A DNA stretch of 64,000 nucleotides. It comes from Apophysomyces variabilis. Its lineage: Eukaryota > Mucoromycota > Mucoromycetes > Mucorales > Mucoraceae. The notes under the pieces are model-generated. The model saw nothing but the letters and a program-made list of their open reading frames with translations. It was not told the DNA's origin and did no database searches. The stretch is taken from positions 1 to 64,000 of the forward strand of contig MZZL01000379.1 of NCBI GenBank assembly GCA_002749535.1. The letters are read 5' to 3'. Shown here piece after piece: positions 23,755-37,910 of this stretch; the stretch's first letter is position 1, and each line of letters begins with the position of its first letter. The translations under genes were made by a program, and so were the position numbers.

Positions 23755-25883
23755 TTAAACAAACTCGCCGGGATCTGCAGGCATGTCTTGAACCGAAAGT
23801 TCCAGTGATTTCCAGTTCTCGCTATGCTGTCGTTCGTATTTCAGTTGTTCTTGCACATAATTCTGATACCACGATAAGATAAATGCTTGCTGTTTGTGAA
23901 GGTACGAAAGTTCGGATGCAGCACAGTATCGTACATATGCCTGGCGTTTATGGTCTGAAGAAGCATTGTCCCCATCTCGACTTTTATCGATTGGCACCGT
24001 TTTCTGGATACGTTCCAACATTTGCTGAAAGGACACAAAAAGATCCCAGTGCCGTTTCAATCTATCTAATATTCCTATAGAGGTTGCCTTGGCCTGACCG
24101 CCTAAGATGCTACCGCTTTTCGCAATACAATTGGCAATGGTTTTGCAACCGGAGGTCACCTGTTCACAGGATTGACATTCAGGTACGTAGCATGTTTGCT
24201 TCAGTTCGCTCACGGCACTAAAAATTTTCTTTCTGTTAGCCAAGAGATAAAATGTCACATGGCAACTTCAGACTTTTCTTTCTCCCTTTACCTTAGTGAA
24301 TCGCTGTAGCGAACGAGGTCGGCTGCCCGATGTTCTTCGAGTCGTATCATACGTTCCAAAGACTGATACATAGACTGGTAATTTTGGATGAGGATTGGCA
24401 ACTTCTTTTTGACTTTATCTAAGCGTTCGTCCAAGTTGTTGGGTATCGTCCGCTCAAGATCCATGCCGGTCATTTTGCGTACAAATTCTTCGTCTGTATT
24501 GGGCGGATTCTCTCTACGCCATAACGATAGTTCCTGAAAAGTCATTTGCATAAGTTCTAACAAACGGAGGACTACAGGGAGTTTCTCTTACGCTGCGTTC
24601 TGTTAAGAATTGTCGAACTATTTCATCAGCACCTACAACTGGGTGTGCCACAACGCTATTGATAAATCGAGCCAGTGCTTTTCTTCGTCTCTCCAGAAAA
24701 GCATCATCCCCTATGGAAACCTCATCTTCCATTAAACCATGCCACTGTTGAATGATATCTGGCAACACTCACTTCCTCCGAGTCGTTTTGCTGGTACATT
24801 AGGTATCATTCGGTACGGGTATCTCAATAGTAATATCTCCCATAACCAGTAGAAGTCACTGAATCGACGGAGGACAGTAGATCCATGTTGCTGGCTTTGG
24901 ACAATATAATTGACGTGCTTGAAGAAAATGAAGCCTTCTTTCTCAGGAGCAATTTCAACAGTAACATCATCCAAATGTTGAAACCAGGTTTGGCTCTCTA
25001 TTGGCGTTTCGACAGTGTCGGACGCTAGCTTTGATCTAACACCGCGCTCTTTAATACTGCTCGTCGTTTGGCCATTCAGGCCTACTGGAAGTGACGGAAG
25101 TTCTGCTGCAGGTTGATGCCATGGATCCCTCAATTGCTCTTCTTGCTTTTCCAAAGCAGCTTGTCGTTCGACATAGAAACGTTCCAAGTTTGACAGTACA
25201 GGGACAGGTAGGTCTAACAACAAGCAAATGCAGACAATTCTGTTACTAAACACAGTGTCGTTAGCCCATATCTTACCATTGCGATGTTGTTTCACTATAT
25301 CCAGCGAGGTTCCTACATGCGTTGTACGATATTGTTCAATATGAGAAATTGGCATACCTTGCCAGCATATATACGTTACCCATGTTCTTTTGGGAACAAG
25401 CGACCAGGGCTAAAGCCGTATTAAACTCATTTCTGGTGACATATAAGGAACCAGGCATAACCACAAGGGATTTAATCTAGTAGGCAACAAAATATTCAGC
25501 AAGGATGGCCCGTTACCGCTTGTTTCGTGTACCTGTGCTAACGTCTGGAAAGGTACACCGCCAAGACGAAGGATCTTCTCGAGATTAGCAACGCTCACAC
25601 GGTCACCCATTGGAGCGGCCTTAATGTATGCGGTATCGTAAATCTCGGGTAGGTCAACACCCACTATGAGGTTACAATAAGTATTTGCGTCGGGTACCCG
25701 ACTAGTGAATGTCAAACCTAAGATGCTGGCCGCTGCAAGCCCTTCCTCCTCGACTGTAGGATCAGCGGCTGGAAAGCCTCCCCATGGGTTGATGTCAAAG
25801 GTAGCTATGGGTGCATTAAATGAGGCGGATGGCCCTGCATTCATAAAACCGGAGCCCAAGATATCGTCGTCTTCCTGAAGCAT
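23755..25883 (-). CDS. MVP1: Sorting nexin Mvp1/SNX8-like (PX-BAR)
   Basis: Endosomal sorting nexin; Mvp1 helps retrieve cargo from endosomes. Exons 25883-25533, 25476-25380, 25357-25277, 25213-24773, 24710-24592, 24533-24292 and 24217-23755 give 597 residues. The N-terminus is acidic and disordered (MLQEDDD, NPWGGFPAADP). It is followed by a helical EH-like part (VANLEKILRLGGVPFQTLAQ), then the PX domain with the phosphoinositide-binding motif RRFSDFYWLWE and the PPK-like loop VPAKRLGG (about 235-330). The C-terminal half (about 360-597) is a helical BAR-type region. The start at 25883 has a good context (caccATG), and a stop lies upstream in frame. It converges on ATP1. Confidence 0.88.
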
Positions 25884-27299
25884 GGTGAAACCCGAAATCA
25901 GGGACTCCAAACCTGCTCCGCTCCCAGCTGGACAAAGTCGAGACGGTCACAGAACCAAGCTTGCGCTGAAGAATAAGACAATATGCGTCATTAATAAAGG
26001 AGTTCTGCAGGCAGTACATTTTACTAACATCAACTTGGTCCTCCAGTGGGCACAAAATTTATTCCAATAGCGTAAAATATAATTCATGGTTAGTAAACGG
26101 AAGGATACGTTGATGTCTTTTTATTTCCCCGGAAGATATCGCAATGCTAGTCTGGGCACCGGTAGCGCACCAGATACACGATGGTTGCCGGCGAGGAGAA
26201 GAAGTAACCGGGGAAATCCGGTATTGTTTTGAAGCCCTTCCATTCACCCGCTTGCAAGCGGTTTGCTTGCCCGCGCCGTCATAGACTATGGAAGAAACAA
26301 AGTCTGGAACCATGATAATGTTCTGACCGTTTTCATGTTTTACCGCTTGTTGGATTTCGCCTTTGTCCGAAATTTATCCGATTTTTCAGCTTGTCTTGAA
26401 TGTCCGGAAGCATATGTTATCCTTGTGTTAAAGGCGGATACTTGCGTCAATTGACAAGAACATAGCGCACAATGAGATGCATCCGTAACATGTTGTCCAA
26501 GAACTTTTATATCCTGAGGTCAAATAACTCGTTATCTCTCCATGCTACCTTAGTAGGTCATCATCCACCAGCTTGCGTATCGTCCTTAACTGACGACCTC
26601 AAACTTCTTCCCTACCCAATGTGATTGTGACAGTGCAGTAACAGTGCAAAAATCTCTCTATTTTTCTCGTTGTATTCCATTTAATGCGTTTTTGGATGAA
26701 CATTTTCATAAAGGTAGCAAGATCATGTTACCTTGTTGCCATTCTTAACTTACATCGTAGCAAGATTTGGACTGTGTGCGGTACAAGCGCGGCTCCTTTT
26801 CTGAGACCTTGAGCATTCTGTTACGGCACTGTGCCAGTGCGAAGTTACTTCCCCGTCGGTGCCAAGGTATTTATAAATAGAGCAAACATTTACGGCAATC
26901 AAAGCAGATATCAGAAGGGGCAGCATGGCGAGATTGATCCATCTTTTGTACTGTCTATCTTTGCTTCTATCGCGACTGCCAATTTTACCACTTTATTGTG
27001 TACGTGAAAACATATATTTTAGCAGAGGAAATGACTAAGCATTCTTCCTAAACGTGGTTGCAAGCGAAGTGATTCGTTCATTGCTCGGTCATCGTCGAAT
27101 GTATCACATTATATATGTACTTTTGATTTATTCAATCGTGGTAAGTACTACAAGCATTAAGGGAGGGAATAAGAGAAGTATTAGACGATACAGATTAAAA
27201 GTGAAAGAATGCTGATAGAAAAACAAGACTTTAACAGTTTACGAATTAGTTAGTAATGGGAAAGAAAAAAAGTAAGAATGAACGCTAGTAGCCTAGAGA
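25884..27299. other. Intergenic, holds a diverged repeat
   Basis: About 1.4 kb between MVP1 (5' end) and the FPK1 kinase (3' end). Apart from the repeat copy at 26262-26520, nothing recognisable is seen. Confidence 0.6.
26262..26520 (+). repeat. Dispersed repeat, copy 1
   Basis: Similar to 47040-47287 in the same orientation. Shared blocks include TTTGCTTGC(C/T)(C/T)GCGCCGT, CATGATA, TTACCGCTT(T/G)GT(C/T)GGATTTC and ATTGA(T/-)CA(A/G)AACA with small insertions. Weaker similarity seems to continue about 100 bp upstream (CTGGGC...GCGCCA). It looks like a diverged, noncoding mobile-element remnant; the family is not recognised. Confidence 0.7.
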
Positions 27300-29245
<1,946 letters not shown>

Positions 29246-30091
29246 GACGGCAAAGATGGAAAAAGAGGAAGAACAGGAAAAGGAAAGGGTAACCAAGGGC
29301 GTATTATAAGCCGAAAGGGTAAAAAATAAGAAAATATAGAAAATGGGAAATTGTCAATAAAAAGGGAAGAGTAAAAAAAAAAGATTTGCTTATTAGTTCT
29401 CTTTTGGACGTCGGACACTTTTTTCCCGTTAAAGTAGAAAGATCTATTCCCTTCCTTCTTTCTCTCTCTCCCCTCCGTCTGTCTCTCATATATTAAGCTC
29501 CGTTGCAAAGCAACCGTCTATTTTTCTTTAATTGTCCGATGAAAAAACTGTGTCTTGGTTACATGTTTGTTTCGCAGTTGTTTATTCTATAATACCGGCC
29601 ATCAACAAGCAGAATGATATTGGGAATGGACCACTAAATACTCACTTCCATGTCAAAACAAATCAGTCCATATCCATAGGAACCATGGTTGCATGGGGCC
29701 ACAAAAGATACCGTTAAAGCTTCCGCTTTCAAAGACAACCCAGCAATGCAGATTACGTGTCCACTACGGTTTGAGAAAACTGTATCTCAACTTTTACTTT
29801 TTCCCGTTCGTACAGTCCCAGAGCATGTTCTCGTCTGATGAAACAGAGTTACGTTAGATTTTACAACAAAAAATTGATCTAGAGACGGTTCAAAATATGG
29901 ACGAAGCCAAACGTTGAGCAACATTGCGTTAAAATGTACCAGCCAGAAGAAGCCAAACATGTAAAATATCCTATGAAGTTTATGTCGATCCATCTGAGTC
30001 TCGATACAGCGCGTACATGGTCTGAATAAAGCAAATATCACAAAAAGCATCATGATGTAAAACGTAATGCTGCAAAACTAAGATGACTACA
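29246..30091. other. Intergenic between FPK1 and RAD4, no gene seen
   Basis: About 850 bp, including the FPK1 5' flank (A-rich with a CT-rich run near 29452-29485) and the 3' flank of RAD4. A short minus frame at 29787-30053 has no recognisable similarity. Confidence 0.6.
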
Positions 30092-32854
30092 TTATGCCAT
30101 TTCCGTATCACTGTTGTTTTTCGTATCAAAATCATCGACGATAAATCCACCGCCCGCAGTACCTTGCTCGTCGTTTGCCCTGTGTCGGTTCCTCAAAAAC
30201 TTCTCCCACTTGGTTTGAGGGCTCTCTTGTGACACTGACGATTGCTCCTGCGGCATCTTGGATTTCCCATAATCATTATCCAGCCTTACTTTAAGTAATA
30301 TCCCTTTAATAATCTTGCGCCAGCGTGTGTATACTTCTTTTTCCTGTTTTTCAGTAGCCTTGTCTATTTCATGGCATTCATGTTCTTGCCAAGCCTATAT
30401 ACCCTGTTAGAACCTTGAGGCGATGACAGAGACGTTCAGGTTTACCTCCAATAATATCTCCTTGGATTCTGCTGGGATGACGATACCGCGCGTAACAGGA
30501 ACTGATCGTTGCTTCACAAACTCAAAATCAACCTAAGCGATAGAAAACTGAATCTTTTAGCAAGAACAAAGATCTAGACAAACAGATACTTGCGACAGCT
30601 TCAGCGAAATCAATGTGTAATTTGCGTGCAATCTTAGCAATGCCTTGAACTAGTCTAATTTAGCATTTCACGTGGCAAAACTAACCATATCTTACTCGGT
30701 ATATGGGCTGCGCCGTCCGGCAACATATCCTCTGTGAACAAATCAACCCGTCCATATGAATTTCTAGGTACTTTGCCCTAGAAACACCCTTGTGAGCTGT
30801 GCCAAAACAATGAACTTGTAAAAAGTACTTACGTCAACAACAGGGGGAGGCCTGTAGGCTGTAGTCTGCCATTCACCATAGCAACCAACTTGCAAGGTCT
30901 GCCCTTCAAGCTTGGCAATTTCCTGCGCCCGTTTCTTTTCTATCGTCATTGCTCGTGCATTGACATGCTTGACAGGCTGCTCGCCGTCTTTCACTACTCT
31001 TCCCCGCTTCATCCATGTTTCAGCTGTATGTACTGGTTTCACACATGATCTAGGAAAAATCTTTTCTCCTTTAATGTGACCCAGTATCGGCTCTTGTGGA
31101 TAAAGCACTTCAAATTTCTTTAGATGTCGCTCCAGTGCGTACAAACTATGATTATTAAATGCTTGAATGGACGTCGGCATGGGGTCTCGGCTCTGAGACT
31201 CTCGGAATTCCTCTTCTTCTCGTCTTTCGCGATCCCCCATCTTCTTCGGCCGGATACTCTCTAATAAAACAGCCGACCATTTTTTCATGCCTCCTTCTTT
31301 TTCGCGTTTTGTCAGCTCGCGCTCTCTTTGTTTCAATGCTTTTGCGATATTTGATGCATATCGCCGCGTCACATCAATGCAACCCGTGCCATCATTACAA
31401 AAAGCAAGGATATAGGAAATCACGTTTCGCTTGTCAGCACTTGAAGGTTCCATATTTTTCGGTTGGTCGTATAATCCTCGAATCGGATCAACACAGACCC
31501 ACTTATCAACATGGGGATCAAAAATTTCCGCCCACACTGTAGGTGGTTTCGCTTTCGGGGAAGTGAACTTGTTTGGATCCCCATCGGGGACTGGTCCAGT
31601 AAGCTGAGGTCGTGGTGTTCTGAAAGGAAATCGCAAGGACGAATTTTCTTGTGAACTGCCAGTATCGTCCATTTCGGGCTGTGTCTCTTTCTTATCTGAC
31701 CGGGCAGCTGGGACGCGATATGGAATTGGTTGTAGAGAACTAACAAGACGAGTGTCGTAACCCATTGACCTCGCTATTGCCACAAAGAGCTCAGCTGAGG
31801 TATCGCGATTTCCGGATCTTGATACTAACTTATCGACAAATTCCGTTGAATTGGCTATATCTTCTCCGTCCAGCATTCCACGCTCTTGTAAACGGCTGTT
31901 TAACATCTAAAGGTTCTCGTTAAAAAGTTCCGTGTCCCGAAGGGGAATATACTAACTTGACGATCTTCCGATATATCCACATTAGTTAAAAAGCTATATT
32001 CATCGTATGCTCGCGTCACCAATCCCATTCCGTCCACAGAAAAGTATTCTCTCCACCAAGTCAAAAGCCATTTGACGCCCTTTTTAAATTGTTCCTCGCT
32101 TTCATCCAGCCGACGGCATATAGCTTGCACATGTTCTGGCACAGCAGAGAGACAAACGGCCTTTTCATTAAACGATGTTGCAATTAATGGATTAATAGAA
32201 AAATGAAAGAATGCTTTACCTGGACTTCCTGGCTAGCACACCAATTATTACGAGTCATGTAATGTGCAATCAGTAGAACAGAATGACAATTATGAATCCA
32301 TTCGCGTAACTGCCGCTGATAGGCCATTTCCCATTTCGATTTTCTTTTACATAATAAGCGTTTGAATTAAAAAGTAAGTTTTATCTCGCTTACTTCAGGA
32401 TGGGTCGAGGTGCTTCAAACACAACTTCAACATCATTATATGCGGTAAATTGATTATGTTGTTCTTGTTGTTGTGAATGGCTTGGTAAATCTACGGTCTC
32501 CCAATCGATAGTATCTCCTATCTCATCATCGCTCGAATCTTCCTGATCGCTCAAGATATTGTCGTTCTGCGGTATAAGATCTTCTTCTGTTATCTCTTCG
32601 ACTTCCGAGATCGGAAATTCTTTCTTCAGATTGATTTCATCCGAACTTTTCTCTACGGTTGTCCCACTATATTGCTTGCTCTCGTTTCTTTCCTTTGTCG
32701 ACAAGGACTGCCCAGCTTCGCAGTCTAAAGTTTGCTGCGCATCGTTCTGCGAGGATCGAGTCGCACGCTTACGCAATGGTCGCTGTACTTCTTCTAATTC
32801 TGAATCGCTCCCCCGCGACAACACTAATTTTCGTTTAGCACCTTTTCTTGCCAT
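30092..32854 (-). CDS. RAD4: Rad4/XPC nucleotide-excision-repair damage recognition protein
   Basis: DNA-lesion sensor that starts global-genome nucleotide excision repair together with Rad23. Exons 32854-32394, 32343-32220, 32160-31957, 31906-30833, 30777-30696, 30649-30594, 30532-30446 and 30394-30092 give 796 residues. The N-terminus is acidic and disordered. A transglutaminase-like fold contains SAELFVAIARSMGYDTRLV and HVDKWVCVDPIRG. Beta-hairpin domains follow with LERHLKKFEVLYP, GCYGEWQTTAYRPP, GKVPRNSYGRVDLF and HIDFAEAVVDFEFVKQRSVP. The intron at 30533-30593 has a GC donor (GTC/GCAAGT); using the nearby GT gives an immediate stop. The start at 32854 is chosen because upstream in-frame sequence is not conserved-looking. 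Confidence 0.93.
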
Positions 32855-33006
32855 GTCGAAAAGGCGTCTAACACATGAATAACTGCAACAATTTTTTTGT
32901 GCTGCGGTCCCGTAAAAGGAAATCGATGAAAAAGGTTCAGAAACCGCAGTCCATAAACGAACCACGTTCTGTTCTCTTTTTCTCCTTGCATCTGCATAAC
33001 TGTGCT
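32855..33006. promoter_or_regulatory. Short bidirectional promoter, RAD4 / NDUFB4-like
   Basis: Only 152 bp separate the two divergent start codons, so both genes must share promoter and leader sequence. No clear TATA element is visible. Confidence 0.5.
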
Positions 33007-33291
33007 ATGGGAGAACTTAAAAAAGATCCGGCTATTGAACGTTGGGCTCTCCTTCGAGAAAACACGCACCTCTATTTCACTTGGAATAGACGGACAATAG
33101 GCAAGACCTTGCTATGGGGCGTGTTTGTTCCAATTGGTTTGACCATTCTTGCTTTCAAGACCGATGTAAGTGAATGCTTACGATGTCGCTTGACTTACTC
33201 ATTACGGCATGTTCATCTTATCGGAATCTACCAGAAAATCTGGGATATGACTGGTGTTCGAAGCAAAGAAGAACTTTACAAGAAGAAGTAA
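33007..33291 (+). CDS. Complex I accessory subunit, NDUFB4 (B15)-like
   Basis: Small mitochondrial inner-membrane subunit of NADH:ubiquinone oxidoreductase. Two exons (33007-33165 and 33235-33291) give 71 residues. The sequence LKKDPAIERWALLRENTHLY, then one membrane segment (TLLWGVFVPIGLTILAF) and the basic tail ELYKKK, fits the fungal NDUFB4-like family, in which DPAxERW and a single transmembrane helix are typical. Reading through the 69-bp intron would add a false insert. The exact orthology is inferred from memory of the motif, so moderate certainty. Confidence 0.72.
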   Translation: MGELKKDPAIERWALLRENTHLYFTWNRRTIGKTLLWGVFVPIGLTILAFKTDVSECLRCRLTYSLRHVHLIGIYQKIWDMTGVRSKEELYKKK

Positions 33292-34719
33292 GACAACAAA
33301 AGATACGGCGATCGCATTGGTCTACAGACTGCTTTATGATGTGAATAAACGAATAATTGAAAGCGTTGTGGGAATTTTTAAGAGCCCGTTTGAGCCAGCA
33401 AGCAACGCTTCATTGTGTGTGTTCAAAACCTAGATATCTCGTGTTACACGGAAGTTCATGCAACCGCGTCGGATCGTATATGTGCCTAGTTTTTCCGAAA
33501 AGATGGTCATCGATCATACTATCTCTACTTGTTAAATATTCTCATGGCTCGTCCGAGCGCGTCTTTCTCTGTAATATCAAATTGGATCTACCGATATCCG
33601 TACGGAGTGCCATTCACTGATTGCCTGACCCCGACATCGCCGGTTAAAATTGATGTTCAAAGGGCAGCATGGTTCACGGTCATAGGAAAACGCAAGAAGT
33701 GTGAACTGCAATGATCCGGTTGTTTTGTTTTTAACTGCAATGTAGCTTTTAACTGCGAAATAATTACTACATGCCAAAGAGAAGGTGTGGTATCTTTTTC
33801 TGAAGAGACCACTCCTGGCGTAGAAAGCTGGCTGACTTGAAGAGCGACCGGCCGATCATTGATAGCAAGGCCAATTCCACGTAGACAGAATTTATCATAC
33901 GTTACGCAATTACATGGCTAAATCTGGTGTCCAAATGATATATTTCAAAGGAGATCATGAATGTGGAGAAGCCAAAGTGAGTCTACGCTCGAACACCGGC
34001 AGCCGATCGATTTTTCAAGTTTTTACCGATTTCGGAAGACCATAAAAATCAACAAAAGATTCCGTCAACAGCGGATTCGCTATCATTAGCTTGTCATATT
34101 TCTTTAATGAGTACGGATGCCGTGTTTATTGTTATCTCGGTTAGGATGAAGTATACAAGATAAATCTAACCGTATCAAGAATTTACTGTGTCGCCGGCAC
34201 AACAAAGGGATATTGACAAATACTTGGCTCAACATTATCTTGTATTGTAAGCCTTTATATATGCACGATTGTCACTAAACAACTATGGTAAGATAATAAA
34301 AATGGCTCTATCTCGGAAATATTGGATATGATCCCATGGACGCTCTACTTGGACAGAGCCTTCTTATTGGTTCTTTGTGCTTTCCCTAAACGCTATGCAA
34401 TTTCCTTTGGAAACATTATTGGATGAAGTATGACTCATCTGAGAACTTTAGTTCTCACAGCCTGCAGCAATGGTAAAGATTGAAAGAACACGATAAAACA
34501 ATGTAGTCAAGAGGCATATTGCAGTTATTTCTTACCATTGTTTGTTTATTTAGAAACTAACGTAATATACATGATTTATCCTTGGTGACCTTCATCGCTA
34601 TTGCCATAGTTTTAAAAAATGGCGTGAAGCGAAAGATTTCCATTTTTGGAGTGACTTCTCGGGTATAAACCTGAGTTTGTTTCTTCTGGTTTCTTCCAGT
34701 TTCTTCATCTCTCAACATC
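33292..34719. other. Intergenic, no gene seen
   Basis: About 1.4 kb of AT-rich DNA. Short frames have no recognisable similarity. A TATA-like GGTATAAA near 34661 may belong to the next gene. Confidence 0.55.
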
Positions 34720-35151
34720 ATGCCACAGGAAAGTGTTCAGCTCTGTTTGTAATAAAAGGAAACTGACTCGTCTCACTTTTAGCCAAACGCCAAGCATTCT
34801 CTTCGTCGTGTTAGTTTCGATCTCACCCATAATGTCGTATACACCCTTCCTACGCGTGAACAGTGTTACGAGGAAGCAAGCCGACGTAACAAGGAAGCTT
34901 GGGAACGTCGTACTTTAGTTAGCGACATGCTCGACGATTCGATCATCACTGAAATTCAACACGATGTGTGCACTTGTTCGCGTTCATTTGCGCAGCAGGA
35001 GGAAGTTCAGCCATTGAAAAGTTGTTTAAAGAAACCAAAGGAAGAGTTACCACAGCAGAAAAAGAAGACCAAGAAGTCTGGTAATAAGAAGCGTAAACGA
35101 AGTCATTCAAAGGGTACCTGCTGTGAACAGGAGCGGAGTAAGTGGACGTAA
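34720..35151 (+). CDS. Small basic protein with RVSF (PP1-docking-like) motif
   Basis: A coding-like stretch from about 34783 reads KHSLRRVSFDLTHNVVYTLP, then a charged helical part (EEASRRNKEAWERRTLVSD), and ends in a Lys-rich tail (KKKTKKSGNKKRKRSHSK). RVSF fits the RVxF docking motif for protein phosphatase 1, so a PP1-binding regulator is possible, but this is inference from a short motif. The first exon is uncertain. ATG at 34720 followed by a short intron ending at 34782 keeps the frame (MPQES then PNAKHS), though its donor (GTTCAG) is poor. An alternative intron starting near 34752 and ending near 34825 would remove the RVSF motif. The 3' end may also be spliced. Confidence 0.5.
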
Positions 35152-35350
35152 CACTTGTGCACACGTGAAGGGTTCTCATATCATGCTGTGTAAGCTCATC
35201 CACTCATGGCCCCTCGTTTGCCAGTCCATTGAATCCCAGTGTGGGTGCGGCCATTCGATGGAACGCACAATGATGGATGGTGCTATCGCTCCACTGCCAA
35301 TTGGAAACACCAATTTCGGAGAGTATCTGGTTTTCTGTTCTATTCCTTCC

Positions 35351-35395
35351 AGAGGAAGAAGAAGAAGAAGAAAAAGAAGAAAGAAGAGGAGAGAG
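35351..35395. repeat. (GAA)n polypurine tract
   Basis: About 45 bp of AGA/GAA repeats on the plus strand, read as poly-Arg/Lys or poly-Glu depending on frame. Confidence 0.85.
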
Positions 35396-35703
35396 CACAA
35401 CAGGAAACGCTATAGCAAAAAAAAAAAGGTGTGAGAGGAATCATACCCAATCCCCAATGCTGCGAAATGCGCTCTTCACTTGAACATGGAGTTCGAGAAG
35501 ACCTTCTAAATTTAATCTCGGGACACATGCTTAATTCTGGATGATCATCAAAGGGAGCTACAATCGTACTAGAAAACTTAGGATCTCTTAATAAAAAAAA
35601 GATCACCTGTGCAGTGTCACCTATCGTTTTCTCCTAAAAAAACTTGTGTATGTGCGCAGACAAGGATGCATTATCTTTATCTTCCCTTCAATTCCTAACA
35701 TCT

Positions 35704-35755
35704 TCCATCCTTCCTTTCTTCCTTTCTTTTCTTCCTTTCCTTTCTTTTCTCTTTC
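35704..35755. repeat. Polypyrimidine tract before the PSP1 gene
   Basis: Mixed CTTT/TTCC units ending 10 bp before the ATG at 35766. Similar pyrimidine-rich leaders precede other genes in this window (H2B, PMP3). Confidence 0.75.
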
Positions 35756-35765
35756 AAAGACTTCT

Positions 35766-37328
35766 ATGTTGGAACAGGTAGATCGGTTATTAAGGGTTCT
35801 AGATATTCATCCTCTTCCTCATAACAGAATCAATCATTCTTTATCAATCCTTGGGAGAAGCAGGTAGAGCATCTAAGAACACAGGTCTTAAAAAACTTAA
35901 CTCAATCTCGCATAATTTGGGATCCAGTCATTTGACGCCATCCCCGAAAGAGAGCCAGCAACACCGCGCCACAGTGGTCTGCATGACGATCTAGTGAATG
36001 CAAAAGATGCTTCGTTTTGGTTAGGTGGTCCTCTCGACCAAAACCAGGACGATTCAGAGGCAGAGCAACTTATGAAGATGAAAGCATCCTTACCTTATCG
36101 AAGACATTCACTTGCCCACCCTGAAGCCTTCCACGATCCAGTCATTTCGGGTAGAAAACGATCACCCTCTTCTTCTTTCCTCGCCGCAAAGAACGCGATG
36201 CAGAATGATAGCATTGGATCTATCTGGTCTCAACCTACAATGCATGCCAGTAAAAGCAATAGTCATCTTTCATCCCTATTCCCTAGACCTCAGCAAGTCT
36301 CCCCGTCCCCCTCAGTCTCCCCGTCCCTATTTTCAGGCCCATCCTTTGGCGAACCTAGACCAACTAGAAGGCTATCCTTGTCACCACTACCTAGCGACCA
36401 CGCCAATGACTATTTCGAGCCGCGTGATGTGTTATCCAGGTATATATACTCAAGGGTTAAAGGGAAAAATGGCAAGAAGTCTCTGGCACAGACATGTTTA
36501 ACCTTCCGTCTTTTTTCGTGTGTTTTTCTCGGATTGCTAAAGTGTACCTGAGGAGCAATCATTAGCCCCGTACCGACGACACTCATTGGCTGGACCGCTA
36601 CTTCCTGTAGCAACCTCATCGCGTGGTATGCAGTACCAGTTCCCCAATCGTCTCCTTTCTTCAGATTTGATGGAAAGTGTCGATGCTTGTTTCGATCAGC
36701 CATCTTGGTGTATGGTTGAATTCAAAGCCGGAAGGGCTGAGATCTATTATAGTCTTTGTCCAGTCGAGATCGACGATTGGGTTATTGTGGAAGCAGATCG
36801 CGGCCGTGATCTGGGCAAGGTGGTTGCCCGTGATCTTCCACCAAGTCAAGTTACTCTTTTGCTACAAACAACGAATGCATCCGAAAATCGTAATGCTGAA
36901 ACTTCTCCCAAACGAGTCTGTCGTTTGGCAACCGCTTCTGAGATCACTTTACTTGTGACCAAACGACAGGATGAGCAAAAAGCGCTGTTGATCTGTCAAA
37001 CAAAGAGCCAACAAAAAAACTTGTTGATGGATATCGTGGATGCTGAATATCAGTGGTAAGCTCAAGTATAAATTGCTAGATCAAGGGGGACAGGAAGAGG
37101 AGTATTCTAAAGTTCATTTGGTTAGGGATCGCCGCAAGTTAACGTTCTATTTTGTGGCCGAGCGACGGGTTGATTTCCGTGAATTAGTGAGAGACTTATT
37201 CAAGATTTACAAGACACGTATATGGATGTAAGTACATTTTTACCAAACAAAGCCATGCGTTGACTTATACATTTTCTTCGTAATGCAGGTGCTCTGTCAA
37301 TACGGTGGGAAAGAAACCACCCATGTAA
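35766..37328 (+). CDS. PSP1: PSP1 C-terminal-domain protein
   Basis: The certain 3' part is the exon ending at 36439, then 36543-37055, 37126-37227 and 37289-37328. It encodes a Ser/Pro-rich disordered region (repeated YRRHSLA motif) followed by the PSP1 domain: [36 protein letters not shown], then [19 protein letters not shown] and [20 protein letters not shown], ending [13 protein letters not shown]. Yeast Psp1 suppresses DNA polymerase alpha mutants when overexpressed; its biochemical role is not settled. The 5' exon structure is uncertain: ATG 35766 ([14 protein letters not shown]) is coding-like, and the next exon probably starts after the AG at about 35928 ([10 protein letters not shown]). 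Confidence 0.85.
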
Positions 37329-37910
37329 ATGAAAGCTTTGTATCTTCCATAATTCTTAATTCGTTCCATTCCTTTATCTTTCCTACCATGCACTAAATTA
37401 TTACTAGACAAACTTGGGTTCTTTTATTATTATTAATGATTTTTTGTGAGTGCACATAAACTTCTTTTCGACATCGAGCTGGGTATGCTTTCTGTGGTTG
37501 CTATTTCTGCTCTTGCAATTTTATTGCTCTTGATATTGAAATACATACGTTCACTATCAATACAAGTAGGCAAAGCGAGAATATAACAGGAAATGCTTGC
37601 TAGACTATGGTAACAACAGTAGCTTACAGAAAATGATGGATTTTGTTCTTTGCCAATCTAGGTTAATTCGATACTTCCAATTAATTAAAAGAAATCTGGC
37701 AGTACTCAATTACTACAACAACATTTGTTATGACCAGCGCTTTCCTTTCCATGATTAACTTAGCAGCATGTGCACAGTGAAATGGCGCCTCACGTATCCC
37801 ATCTCTTCCATGGTATCGAGTTTTGCGTCCGAAATTTTTAGTCCCCGCAATTCTTTTTTTAATGGTGAGGAGGTGCCCGAAAAAGCGTCCCTTGTCACCT
37901 ACAAGCCATT
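37329..37910. other. Intergenic, no gene seen
   Basis: About 580 bp between PSP1 and the METTL15/RsmH gene on the same strand: 3' flank, AT-rich, then the promoter of the next gene. Confidence 0.6.

Larger units (their letters stand above)
35152..35765. other. Intergenic or unresolved exons, with purine and pyrimidine tracts
   Basis: Contains a GAA-type purine run (35351-35395) and a TTCC/CTTT pyrimidine run (35704-35755). A coding-like stretch at about 35220-35330 could be a further exon of the preceding gene, but frames do not settle it. The pyrimidine run directly precedes the proposed PSP1 start. Confidence 0.5.
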
